NCBI GenBank assembly: GCA_964200075.2
Contig: CAXNAA020000258.1
Coordinates: 1-23,535 of the forward strand
Source of the DNA: Sphacelaria rigidula
Taxonomy: Eukaryota > Phaeophyceae > Sphacelariales
Length of the DNA: 23,535 nt
Direction: 5' to 3'
Part shown: piece by piece, positions 1-8,698 of the stretch
Layout: each line of letters opens with the position of its first letter
Numbering within the stretch: position 1 is the first letter of the stretch
Notes under the pieces: model-generated
Databases searched by the model: none
Told to the model about the DNA's origin: nothing
Seen by the model: the letters and a program-made list of their open reading frames with translations, nothing else
Position numbers and translations under genes: made by a program

Positions 1-42
1 CTAGACTACTGACAAGTCAGCGCTGACTTGTCAGTAGTCTAG
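1..42. repeat. Perfect 42-bp palindrome at the window edge
   Basis: Bases 1-21 are exactly the reverse complement of bases 22-42, with no spacer; the centre is AGCGCT. The palindrome starts at base 1, so its true left end may lie outside the window. It could be a cruciform-forming site, a transposon terminus, or an inverted join at an assembly edge. Seen directly; the meaning is unknown. Confidence 0.9.
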
Positions 43-116
43 TAGGTTGTCTCTTAAACCGTCACAGAACACAAAAAACTAACACCAAGGTCGACACGAA
101 ATTCGGCAAACATATC

Positions 117-1013
117 AACACGTGGGCAGAGGCAAATGTAGAGACGCCGAAACGGGAGGATGGTGGCCCGAAAGAATTGAAAAGAAAATTTAACAGAGAT
201 AAAGTGAAGGAGTGCGTAGCTGAACTCAAGAACAGAAAAGCAGCTGGGGCAGACGAAGTAGTGAATGAATTTCTCAAGTACGGGGGAGAGGGAATGATTA
301 CAATGGTGGTTATGATGTATGACTGGATCTGGGAAACCGAGCACACGCCCAAAAGGTGGAGAGAAGGAGTAGTAGTCAACCTTTTCACGAAAGGAGACAA
401 GGCTGACCCAGGGAATTAAAGAGAAATAACGCTACTGAGCACGGTAGGGAAAGCGTTCTGTAAGATTCGGAATGCTAGAGTAGGAACAATGCTAGAAAAG
501 GAAGAGAAAATCAGCGAGAGGCGAGCAGGGTTTAAATCAAGCCGTAGTTGCGTATACCATGTGTACACACTAGGTACGAATACTCAGGGTAGGAAAGACA
601 CCGGGCTGACAACGTACTGTTTCTTTCTGGACGTACAAAACTCTCATAACACAGTATGGAGAAATGGGCTGTGGAAAAAGTTGTGGGAAACTGGGATGAG
701 AAGAAAGATGTGGAGAATGGTGAAGAAGATGACAGAATGTGCCAAAAGTGCTATGATGCTAGACGGGGAACAATCGAAATATTTTGATGTTTTACAAAGA
801 GTTGCACAAGGATGTACGTTATCACTCACTCTATTGGAAGTATTCATTGATGACCTGATAATAGCAATAGAAACAGCAAAGCAATCAGCCAGGGTGGGGA
901 AAGATATGATATCAGGATTGATGCTCGCGGATGATTTAGTGGATCACAAACACCATAAGGATTACATGAGCAAACACAGAAGGTGCTATAATACACTAGG
1001 AGATGGAGAGTAA
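117..1013 (+). pseudogene. Reverse transcriptase domain of the LINE (broken)
   Basis: One frame (codons starting at multiples of 3) carries the RT blocks in order. AAGADEVVNEFLKYGG (about 241-288) matches the early K.aG.D.i..e.lk block, and REITLLSTVGKAF follows at 420-458. A palm segment with FFLDVQNSHNTV is next, then RVAQGCTLS, the R..QG block. LADD at 924-935 is the catalytic box, usually FADD or YADD. A TAA at 417-419 replaces the usual tyrosine of the N-Y-R block, and the frame ends at 1011-1013. The LADD aspartates remain, but the stops make it non-functional. Confidence 0.85.
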
Positions 1014-1212
1014 TAGCGAACGTTAACAAATGCGCGGTACTCGTCTGTAACGAAGACAAGAAAAATCCCGTAGAGTTTAAATGGAAGCGGAGAGAAGAAG
1101 AACTGCCAATCGTAGACCAGTACACATACCTTGGCGTAGAGATATAAAAAAAAAAATCTTGGGATGCACACATGAAAGAGTAATATAAAAGGGTAAGGCA
1201 CAGATAGGCAGG

Positions 1213-1972
1213 ATGGACGTGTTCCCCAGAGACTCGCATCTAGATACTAGGATTAAAATATGTATCCTGATGAACGTGATTGTACCAAAGCTGGAATATG
1301 CAGGAGGAGTATGGAAGGGGAACGTGAAGTTGGTGAAGAAGTTGGAAGCAGTACAGATGGCAACAGCTGAGAAAATACTTGGATGCTCGAAAGTGACGAG
1401 TAATACAGTTTTGAGAGCAGAGTTGGGAATGCACTCAATAAAAACAGAGACATGGGGAAATTGCGATGGCAATATAGCGTAAAGAACATGCAAAGAAAGA
1501 GATTGCCCGCCATGAATAATAGGGCTATCTGGAAGAAAGTGACGAAAGGGCAGGCTGGAATATGCTGGGATAGAGGCGTTGAGAAAGTATGTAAGGGGAT
1601 AGGAGGAAACCAAGACGAAATACTGTCCATATGTGAAGGCGCGGGGTACAAGACAAAAGTAAGAGACGTGATAAAAGTGAAGGAGAAAGAAGCGCTCAGA
1701 CGCAAAGTAGACGAGCAAGAACACCTGAAGATATACGGGTGGTTGAGAGAGGGGATAGGGATGGAAACATATTCGCATGACCCAATGGACGCGGCGAAAC
1801 AACGGACACCTTGATTTCGAGTGGGGAGCTGGACCTGCCAAAACAAAGAAGAAGATATATCAGTAGTCGAGTACGCCCCCCTTATGAGCACCGAAATGTC
1901 GGAGGTATCTCTATTACGTCTCGAAGGGGATGTGTGGTCAATGGTCAGACGACTAAGGCAAGCAACAAATGA
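1213..1972 (+). pseudogene. C-terminal part of LINE ORF2 (broken, with internal deletion)
   Basis: ORF2 continues in shifted frames. LDTRIKICILMNVIVPKLEY and KILGCSKVTSNTVLRAELGM lie at 1213-1482, followed by RLPAMNNRAIWKKVTKGQAG and then HLKIYGWLREGIGME in the 1452-1814 frame. A third frame carries RFRVGELDLPKQRRRY near 1816-1863. The stretch NVGGISITSRRGCVVNGQTT at 1895-1954 leads to a TGA at 1970-1972 and looks like the true ORF2 end. The zinc-knuckle-like Cys/His region expected between these last two blocks is missing, so an internal deletion near 1865-1890 is likely. Confidence 0.7.
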
Positions 1973-2102
1973 GCACGCCCCCCCTCCCCCGTCCTCCCCG
2001 CCCACACTATCGTAGGATGACTCTTCCCGCACCTCGTTCTTATACAACGACCCGTCCAAACGCTCCCGTGACGTTGCGCCGCTTGAACCGAGTATGTACA
2101 CG
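1973..2102. other. Spacer after the LINE
   Basis: A pyrimidine-rich stretch with C runs near 1979-1999. It may be the remnant LINE 3' UTR. No coding exon, RNA gene or poly-A tail was found. Confidence 0.4.
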
Positions 2103-2701
2103 TACGAGCTGGGCCAGCTGACAGTCATTTACGAGTGTATCCGGACCGGGCGGTGGGTAATCCGAAGCGTTGGGCGCTGCATTTTTCACACATAATTTTT
2201 ATCATCACTACGCACAACCTTCCTGGGGGTGCCAACAAGAAAAGAAGAACCGACAGTTAGAGCGATTTGAAGTTTCTGCGAAGACTAGAAAAGTGCTATA
2301 AGTCCGTGAAAATAAAGAAACACGAGGGCACCCCTAGTGTAGTTGTACGTCCTTGTGTGGAGGAGATCCTGGTGCAATTTCGGCCACAATTCCGGAAATT
2401 CGGCGCAGCATCCAACTTTTCGTGTGGAACCGCTGCGCCCATTTAATCCAAGTGATCCAGGAGACTTCTGTTATGAAAGTCACGAGTTCGAATCCAGACG
2501 GATTGTTTTTTGTTCCATCGGTGAGTTCATACATTATGCAGTACATTTTGTATTTTATTTTTTCATTCAGCGGCGGTGCTGTGCGTTACCAGGATGATCT
2601 TCACGTCACACCGAAATACTCAAGTCGGACTGAGTTGGTAAAGTTGAATAGCTATGGGTGTGACACGCAAATGTGAGATTTACTACTGGCCCAGCTCGTA
2701 C
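2103..2701. mobile_element. 599-bp segment bounded by 16-bp inverted repeats
   Basis: gtacgagctgggccag at 2103-2118 is repeated exactly, inverted, at 2686-2701. Just inside, catttacgagtgt (left) resembles catttgcgtgt (right, inverted), so the terminal similarity may run further with gaps. No coding region inside is convincing. The outermost GTAC is itself palindromic and could be a 4-bp target duplication. This could be a small non-autonomous DNA transposon (MITE-like), but no transposase is present and no longer target duplication is seen. Confidence 0.45.
2440..2500 (+). repeat. tRNA-like (B-box) relic
   Basis: agttcgaatcc at 2485-2495 is close to the RNA polymerase III B-box consensus. 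A weak A-box-like aatccaagtgatcc lies about 40 bp upstream. The arms do not fold into a proper cloverleaf, so this is not a functional tRNA. It is probably the decayed head of a tRNA-derived SINE. Confidence 0.3.
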
Positions 2702-2789
2702 CTTCTCAATGACATGTCGTCTGGCTCAAGCACTGTAATATATTCCCTCGTTCATCGCTACTTGGCTTCATCCACATCTGTTCAAGCAG

Positions 2790-2945
2790 TGGCCATGGAA
2801 TCGAAAAAGAGACGACGATCATGCTACTAGTGACAGGGGATCTGTCGGCGGAAAGAGCAAAGGCGGTTTTCTGGGTATGCTCTCTTCAGCTCGCTCAGCG
2901 GTGTCAGCTGCTTCAATGGGCTGGACAAGTCGGGGAGACGACGAC
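2790..2945 (+). CDS. IQ-protein gene, first visible exon
   Basis: The frame begins with WPWNRKRDDDHATSD and continues with a Gly/Ser/Lys stretch, GFLGMLSSARSAVSAASMG, then WTSRGDDD. The donor gtgaga is at 2946, leaving phase 0. The acceptor is placed after ttcaagcag; the frame is open back to 2734, so the left border is uncertain. Confidence 0.55.
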
Positions 2946-5900
2946 GTGAGAGAGTAGTCGATGGTCTCCGCTTTCAAACGTGTGCAATGCCAATAGGTAA
3001 ATACCAATACCTTGGCAAAAAAAAGTCAACATACAATCTCGATGCTATGGGGCGGTGGGATCGGCGGTGTTCTACACCTAGATGACGACAGGGATCACCA
3101 CGGCCGTCATGATGGTGGGAAAGGTGTGCAGCGTGCACTGTAGACATCGGTGTCTTGTTCCACTACAATCCTTCTAGAGCACATGATCATTTGCAGGCGA
3201 TTGCTGAAACAATCTATCGGTTGGTGCAAACCGGTCCACTATAACCTGCAAATACTGTTCAAATATTCACGAGAAAATGATGATGAGAAAATGGCCCTCA
3301 GGATCATGGCGGATGCTGTGGTTTTGAAGTGCGGCTTTCTGCACCTCCTGGCGGATAGTCTAGCGACAAATATCATGAACTCAGGATAAAATACGCGTAA
3401 CGCCAGTGCGATGTCACTAGTCTGGTGCTTTTGGTTCACTCAGGTGGCGTTGTTGCACGCAGGAAACTCCATCTCGTTTGTGAAGCACACCGGCTCCGGC
3501 TGTTGCTTTGTCTATCCGCCCGATCGCAGAGTCAGACGAGCAAAGTCAGCGTCCTGTCGTTGCTCTCCGGGGGCATTAAGTCAATGGCCTCGAAGGCACT
3601 AAAGCCGGCCACATGGTTTCAGTCGGTACCACGGCCAGACCCGAGCGCGGAGGAGCAAGAAATATATGTGAGTTCGTTCAAATACTGCAAGAAGAACCGA
3701 CTAACTTTAATCTTGTTCGAGAATTTTGTACTCGTGTGTGCGCCGAATAGATTTCTTCATGCTTCAGCGGAATGTCTCACCACACACGATCCATACTCTG
3801 GCAAGAAAGTCGATCGGAGGATGCTCAGATTGTTGAGTTTCAGAACAGCAGCCGATTTATTTTACCGTTGTTGCTGACCTAAAGCAGTACCGACATATCC
3901 GGCGACATATTTCCTAGGCTCTTTCCGATATATCAGCTTTGGACGACACCACCCACGGAGGACAATGTCGTACCGCCGAACCGACTGAGAATCGACTGTG
4001 GCGGCTCGTGAGAATGATCGTACATGGTGTACGTGGCGAGGCGCGCGGCTTGATGGGAACGGTTCAATATCGCTCGGCCAGGTAAAGCGTGCTGCGTGGG
4101 TGTTATTCAACGACAATGGAATACAATTTTTGACATTTAATTCTCCCGGTGGGCTGTGTCCTTGAACGTGTTGTACAGCAGGGTGAGGCACGACATCTTG
4201 TCTTTCTCCGGGAAGTGTTACACGTGCGTGGTGATACAAGGATGCACTCAGGTGGCGTCTTGGTAGCACGCATTCGAGACACCCAGATTAAGCTCTTGTC
4301 ACCCAACGTTGACCTCACGAAACGGCACGCTAGCATAAACACGAGAAAGCGGTCTCTGCTTCTCACACCTTACTGTACTCTCTGTTGTCTTACCCATACC
4401 CGCTCACGGATGCAGGAGGTTGCAATGCTTTTTCAGACAAGCTCTAGCGAGGCGTGGGGTTGTAAGACGCCTAGCTGATGCATGCGCAGCTCGGCAAGCA
4501 GGGGAGGCGCTTCGTTTGCGACGCCGTCAGCGAGAGTTGAATGCTCTGAATCGCTACAAGAGCATATGCAGAGAAGAGGGACGAAGGTAAGGAAAATGAG
4601 ATAGTTAAAGCGAGCAACATTCAACGAAATGACCAGATGAGGAGACGGCATGATGGCGAGCGGAGTCACTTTCCACGACCCTGCAACAATTTTGTGACGG
4701 TGAAGGGTCGCAAGCCTTGGCCACGTCGGTGTCGTTCATTGACGCCGCCCCCCACCCCTCCTACCCTTTGTTCCAGGGTTATCGAATGGTCGGTCAAGTA
4801 CTTCCTGCGGCCGTGGGCTGTCGTGGACATCCAAAAAATATGGCGAGGGCACCGGTAAGTAGCATATCCGGTGACCCATGCCTCTATTTGTTGTGTTCAG
4901 GTGCGACGTGTTGTTATTCCGATAAGTACGCTCACGCTTGCCACAAGACACATGTGCTCACTTGATGACAGTAAAATAGCTGCTAAAAGCGCCCGCTAGG
5001 TGATGCACCTGGTGCTCCTTTTGTATGCTTGTGATCGATCCATCCGAGCCAGGGCGCGAGTACGCCTTGCTGCGTACCTAAAATGGCTTGAGGACAGAGC
5101 TCGAAGGCGGCGGGAGTACGAACGATACTTAGCAGCCCTGGCGGCTCAGCGGGCGAGAGATGGAGGCCTCAGTGAGCAGGTGAAGCAAAAAACACTGTTT
5201 TGTATCTTCCGTTCTTGAGAGCATACGTGCCTCTTGTTTTGTCGAGGTTTCGCCAGCTTTCGGTAACGACACAAGCGCTTCCATACGGTCGTGGCACATG
5301 CAAGGGTGACTATTCTCGTTGTTAGTGGCTGTTGCGTCCGGAGCGCGGGGACGTGGGGACATACGAGAAGGGAGCGCAGAACAAGGGAGTGGGTCGTATG
5401 CGGGTATATGATCAAGGTGACACCATCCCAGATGGCGTATGTACTCAAGCGTCACATATGACGCCGTGGAGCGCGATTGAATGGCCGACGAGTACAAGTC
5501 CGACCGTTGTGTTCTTGGCCATACAGTACACCGACCTTCGACCCCGTCAAAAAAAGTGTGAGCGGCCACATTACGAGGTTTTATCACATCGCCTGCGCTA
5601 GTACAGTACGTCTATTTTCATTGTCCAACGTTGGCATCGTCAAGATTCGAGAACCAGTGGCATCGCCGTGAGTGCACTTGAAACACATGAGGCAAGCATG
5701 AAAGAAAATCATTTGTTTTTCAACTCTCTGGCCTCGCTCATGGTTATTTTCCATCGGTGTCATGTATCTTCCCCAAGGTGAAGCGAAGGGTGTGGGGACG
5801 CGTCGACTTCCAACACACGGGATGGAGACCTCGATACGAAGTGGAAAACCCGCCGTTGATGGCCGACCACATCTGGACTCCGCCGCGAGGCAACACGTCG

Positions 5901-6572
5901 GGTAAACTTGTGACTCCCGTGCACGGCTTGCGACGAATGTGTCGTAAAACACACACACACACACCATTTTTTGTCATCAAACGAGTACAGCAGTTGATGT
6001 TTGTCAAGTCGCAGTTACGATCATCCCCTAAATTCTCCCAACGACCGGGCCAGTGTCCCCATGTTCCCTGCGATCCTAACTGCACGCTGTCTGGAGAAAG
6101 TTCAAACTTGCACGGTAGAAGGTTGACTCTAACTGAGTGTTTAGCATGAACCGGAGCTCCCATTCTCGGAATCCTTTGTGCAAGATGTTCAGCCCGTCAA
6201 CCTCTCCCAACCCCGCCATCTTCACCTGCTCCCCATGCCCCTGATTCCGGCGCTGTATCTCCAGGAGTTAGAACGCTCAAGTATATTCTTCCACCGCGCT
6301 CCGAACGCGAGAGACAAGGCCTTACGACCGACAAAAACGCGTGGGTTGGTGTGCCGGTCGGCATTGCTAAGCGTCGCCCCCCACAAGCGCCACTCGGACC
6401 CTCGCCGAGACCCGGAACATCTACAGCCAAGAACAGTTCGCGCCGGTCTAGAGCCCGGGATCCGGGTGCAGGGGGCAAGTCGGAGCATTGCGTTGCTTTG
6501 AAATACAACTGGCTGCCGGCGTCCGTCGTGGCTGAGGTTAGGCTCCTTCAGACACCCATCAACAATCAGTAG
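2790..6572 (+). CDS. IQ-motif protein gene, 3' part (ARM-like N-terminal region), about nine exons
   Basis: Proposed exons: 2790-2945, 3197-about 3386, 3444-3667, 3937-4007, 4437-4586, 4777-4854, 5053-5179, 5778-5901 and 6265-6572 (TAG at 6570-6572). From 3444 onward every donor/acceptor pair agrees in phase. Joining 4777-4854 to 5053-5179 gives IQKIWRGHRARVRL, a complete IQ motif (IQxxxRGxxxR), which binds calmodulin or related EF-hand light chains. It is followed by a highly charged helix. The first three exons encode helical Leu/Ala-rich sequence that may be ARM/HEAT-like. The C-terminal tail is basic and Pro/Ser-rich. The start codon and first exons are not seen and may lie left of the LINE. 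The second exon is out of frame, so the gene may be a pseudogene or carry a sequencing indel. The protein family is not identified. Confidence 0.65.
3197..3386 (+). pseudogene. IQ-protein gene, second visible exon, with an apparent frameshift
   Basis: The acceptor catttgcag ends at 3196. In the phase set by the previous exon the reading is AIAETIYRLVQTGP and then hits TAA. One base further along, the sequence continues as good helical coding: YNLQILFKYSRENDDEKMA, then LRIMADAVVLKCGFLHLLAD. A single extra base near 3236-3242 would explain this. No GT donor fits the end before the TAA at 3387-3389. The exon is therefore decayed, wrongly sequenced, or spliced in a way not recognised here. Confidence 0.5.
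3444..3667 (+). CDS. IQ-protein gene, third visible exon
   Basis: The acceptor ttggttcactcag ends at 3443 and the donor gtgagt starts at 3668. The exon enters with two bases of a split codon and leaves in phase 0. The product has a Leu/Arg-rich helix, RLRLLLCLSARSQ, followed by VLSLLSGGIKSMASKALKP, which has the hydrophobic spacing of an ARM-type repeat, and ends in DPSAEEQEIY. The ARM assignment is tentative. Confidence 0.6.
3937..4007 (+). CDS. IQ-protein gene, fourth visible exon
   Basis: Encodes LWTTPPTEDNVVPPNRLRID followed by CGGS. The acceptor tatatcag ends at 3936 and the donor gtgaga starts at 4008. It enters in phase 0 and leaves two bases (TC), which pair with the first base of the next exon. 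Confidence 0.6.
4437..4586 (+). CDS. IQ-protein gene, fifth visible exon
   Basis: The acceptor ctttttcag is followed by 49 open codons and the donor gtaagg. The peptide runs QALARRGVVRRLADACAARQ and then a strongly basic helix, LRLRRRQRELNALNRYKSIC, of the kind that flanks IQ motifs. The phase matches both neighbours. Confidence 0.75.
4777..4854 (+). CDS. IQ-protein gene, sixth visible exon (first half of the IQ motif)
   Basis: The acceptor tttgttccag and donor gtaagt are strong. It encodes VIEWSVKYFLRPWAVVDIQK, then IWRGH and two bases of an arginine codon. The intron cuts the IQ motif after its RGH. Confidence 0.8.
5053..5179 (+). CDS. IQ-protein gene, seventh visible exon (second half of the IQ motif)
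   Basis: It completes the arginine and continues ARVRLAAYLKWLEDRARRRR, then EYERYLAALAAQRARDGG and LSEQ. This is a charged single-helix or coiled-coil-like segment. The acceptor follows catccgagccag; the donor gtgaag starts at 5180, phase 0. Confidence 0.75.
5778..5901 (+). CDS. IQ-protein gene, eighth visible exon
   Basis: Phase 0 entry after cttccccaag. The peptide includes VKRRVWGRVDFQHTGWRPRY and LMADHIWTPPRGNTS. The donor gtaaac at 5902 is weak but leaves one G, which joins the next exon to make glycine and keeps the frame. Confidence 0.6.
5902..6264 (+). other. Intron of the IQ-protein gene with a CA microsatellite
   Basis: A 363-bp intron between the last two exons. It contains an (AC)n run at 5949-5964 and a long pyrimidine-rich tract before the acceptor at 6264. 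Confidence 0.5.
6265..6572 (+). CDS. IQ-protein gene, last exon and stop
   Basis: The acceptor gctgtatctccag ends at 6264. The frame reads GVRTLKYILPPRSERERQGL, TTDKNAWVGVPVGIAKRRPP, then a Pro/Ser/Arg-rich tail ending LLQTPINNQ and TAG (6570-6572), followed by two further in-frame TAGs. The tail is basic and probably disordered. Confidence 0.65.
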
Positions 6573-7675
6573 TAGTAGGGAGGACTTGGATCGTTGGGGT
6601 ATCGATGCGGGTCCAACTGGCGAGAAGATGCATGGGCATGCAAACACCGTCCGAAAAATGAAAAACACGACCGCCCCGGTGGCTCAGTTGGTAACCTCGA
6701 AACCTTCTGACGGTTGGGTCGTTGGTTCAAATCTCGGAGCGATCTGGGATTCTTTCTCATACAATGCCCAACAGTGGACAGCGACTATGTCGTCGGTACA
6801 CAAAATTCGACTTCATGGTCAACGAGGGAAAGGGACTGCTGAACTCCTCTCGCGATAAAAAATAAAGGCAAGCACCGCAGAAGGAAGGTGGAGAACTACG
6901 ACAAACAAAAAATAGAAATAAACCCTGTGTTGGCCTTCCTCCTGTATGACCCCGCCTGGTGCGCCCACATATACCGAAAGGTGTAGACCGGCGTCCAGAA
7001 TAGAAAGAGCGACAACACACACAACACACAAACACTGCGCGCAAATTTTCTAAACCGGCAGAGCTAAGGAAGGTGCAGCACGATGATCCAGCCTCCGACA
7101 GAGTACGAATCCATGCCGCCGCCCACCGCACGGCATGCGGTGCATTGTTCACTGTGCCATGCTGCTCGTTCGGAATGTCTCCGATGTTTCTGGGGCACGC
7201 TTTCGGCTATTTGTGATTTCCGTTCATCAGCGGGTTTCGTTCCTTGACATTGTCAAATCGCGCCAACGACTGGTGGGATAGGTTTCAGAATAGGGATGAT
7301 CTAGGCACAACGGCGTCGATGCTCGGGACATGTAAGTCAAGCATAAAAAGGCGTAGTGGCGTTACATTTCAATAAGTTTGCTGCGCCTACAGCAACCGCT
7401 GAGGAGTTCATAAATCCTTCCACTCCTCACCGTTTTTCTGGAGGCGTCTTCGAGTCCTTGTCTTTACGAGCACTATCTACACTCATCCTGCAGGACTGTT
7501 TACCGAGGCCTCCCTCACAAGGAAAGGTCCCTGGGAATATTTTGCTATCGGGGTATTCTTTGCCATGCTGCACTAAGTAGAGAGCGCGGCGAGCTCTATC
7601 ACAATAATATGCTGACACAAAAAAGCACGTACTGCAATGGCTCACGGGCAACATACTTTCTCACAATATTGCTGC
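6573..7675. other. Intergenic region between two convergent genes
   Basis: Lies between the stop of the IQ-protein gene (+) and the stop of the coiled-coil gene (-). Apart from the SINE-like element at about 6665-6869 no exon-like coding, RNA gene or repeat was found. No polyadenylation hexamer could be assigned with confidence. Confidence 0.5.
6665..6869 (+). mobile_element. tRNA-derived SINE-like element
   Basis: tggctcagttgg at 6680-6691 fits the pol III A box. ggttcaaatct at 6724-6734 fits the B box. They lie 44 bp apart, as in real tRNAs. A tRNA-like start gccccgg (6673-6679) is partly complementary to tctcggagcg. An anticodon-like stem AACC/GGTT with loop ttctgac is present, but the D-stem and T-stem do not pair, so this is not a functional tRNA. 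About 130 bp of unrelated sequence follows, ending in an A-rich tail (aaaaaataaa, 6858-6867). The right end is approximate. Confidence 0.6.
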
Positions 7676-8698
7676 CTAGTACGTGGCCGGTGCCACAAAA
7701 TGCTGACCCTGTGACAACCGCCGACTGTTGCGAGATATGTCACCATCTTCAGTGACAGCAATTTGGCTATTAGCCCCGATGCCGCCTTCAGCCTCCGCTT
7801 CTTTCAGTGCCAACCCGTGCCGCCTGTCTCCGCCACCAACCACCTCGGCAATAACACCACCGCTGTCCCGCAACGGTTCCGGGGACCCTTCCTGATGCCC
7901 CTCTTTGGTGAAAGCGTTGGCTGTATTGATTGGATGCATTCTGGGGAACGGGGTTTGTCCCCCTATCGACAGACTACACCCAGTCTCCGCGGCTCGGTGC
8001 TGCTCGTTGTCCTCCTGAGAATCGTCGTCTACCGGCATCACGGGCGGAAACACCATCCCACTTCCTTCCGACGCGGCATAGCCACCGACATCATCATCAT
8101 CGCCACCCTCACCACCATTTCGGGGCGTCATAGATGGTGCGGATCCCAAATCATCATCTCTCGACTCTCTTCCCTCATATTTTGTCCCCGTCGCCTTTGC
8201 TGCGCCGCTTCTCTCCCATTCGGCAACCCTCATCCCTCCCCACGTGTCTGCAGCAACTTGCCATCTAGACGCGGATACCTCGATGTCGCGAAGAGTAGGT
8301 GCCAATGGAGGACGACCCGACTTCTCGCGCGGAGGTGACGACGCTTGCGACTGAGGTTGAGGAGCTGTGTTGTTGTCGCAGCTCCCTGCGATATCATGGG
8401 ATCGCGCAAGTGGAGCCGGTGACGCCCACTCGAGGGGCGGCATGCCCATACCAGTACGGATCGAATCCACCGCGACCCTGACCGCTGGAGGCATGGATAC
8501 GGTGGGCACGGCTGCAGATACCCCCTCGAGCAAGAGTGTCTGCAAAGTGCGAACCTGTGTTTGTGTATTTCGGGAGGGGGGGGGGGCATGTGTATGTGGG
8601 GTTGGTTCCTGGATGGCGTGTTGCTGTGTAGTAGGATTGTTTGAGATGTGCACAGCTATTCTGAGAGCGTGCCGTACTTCTGGACACCAAAAGTCCAC
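7676..8698 (-). CDS. Coiled-coil gene, exon 12 (last, 340 aa)
   Basis: The acceptor ctttcactattttag is strong. The frame starts VDFWCPEVRHALRIAVHISN and stays open for 340 codons to TAG at 7678-7676 (ending HFVAPATY). It is rich in Pro, Ser, Gly, Asp and Glu, with acidic runs such as GGEGGDDDDVGG, and looks disordered. It contains a run of eleven G on the + strand at 8576-8586 (a proline-rich part of the protein), which could slip and shift the frame. Confidence 0.7.
   Translation of the reverse strand: MDFWCPEVRHALRIAVHISNNPTTQQHAIQEPTPHTHAPPPSRNTQTQVRTLQTLLLEGVSAAVPTVSMPPAVRVAVDSIRTGMGMPPLEWASPAPLARSHDIAGSCDNNTAPQPQSQASSPPREKSGRPPLAPTLRDIEVSASRWQVAADTWGGMRVAEWERSGAAKATGTKYEGRESRDDDLGSAPSMTPRNGGEGGDDDDVGGYAASEGSGMVFPPVMPVDDDSQEDNEQHRAAETGCSLSIGGQTPFPRMHPINTANAFTKEGHQEGSPEPLRDSGGVIAEVVGGGDRRHGLALKEAEAEGGIGANSQIAVTEDGDISRNSRRLSQGQHFVAPATY

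Larger units (their letters stand above)
60..1972 (+). mobile_element. Decayed LINE (non-LTR retrotransposon), ORF2 remnant
   Basis: A 5'-truncated non-LTR retrotransposon copy on the + strand. It retains the reverse transcriptase domain and the C-terminal part of ORF2; no endonuclease domain is visible. The pieces are collinear but lie in different frames: RT fingers and palm at about 117-1013, a thumb-like continuation at about 1020-1150, connecting regions at 1213-1482 and 1452-1814, and the last codons at 1892-1972. There are in-frame stops at 417-419 and 1011-1013 and several frameshifts, so it cannot make protein. The 3' end lacks an obvious poly-A tail. It lies just upstream of the IQ-protein gene in the same orientation. 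Confidence 0.85.

Noticed and set aside
62-2128. Long minus-strand open frames opposite the LINE
   Set aside because: They are antisense to a recognisable RT/ORF2 reading and have no family resemblance of their own.
3668-3877. Continuation of the frame past 3667, and a possible exon after cttcatgcttcag near 3768
   Set aside because: The gtgagt donor at 3668 and the phase-matched exon at 3937 give a simpler model. Two frames in this segment look partly coding, but neither fits the neighbouring phases.
6673-6745. Functional tRNA gene
   Set aside because: The A and B boxes are good, but the D-stem and T-stem do not pair and the acceptor stem is imperfect; a SINE head fits better.
7763-8338. 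Plus-strand open frame of 191 codons
   Set aside because: It is the complement of the large last exon of the minus-strand gene, which has better composition, a clear acceptor and a phase match.
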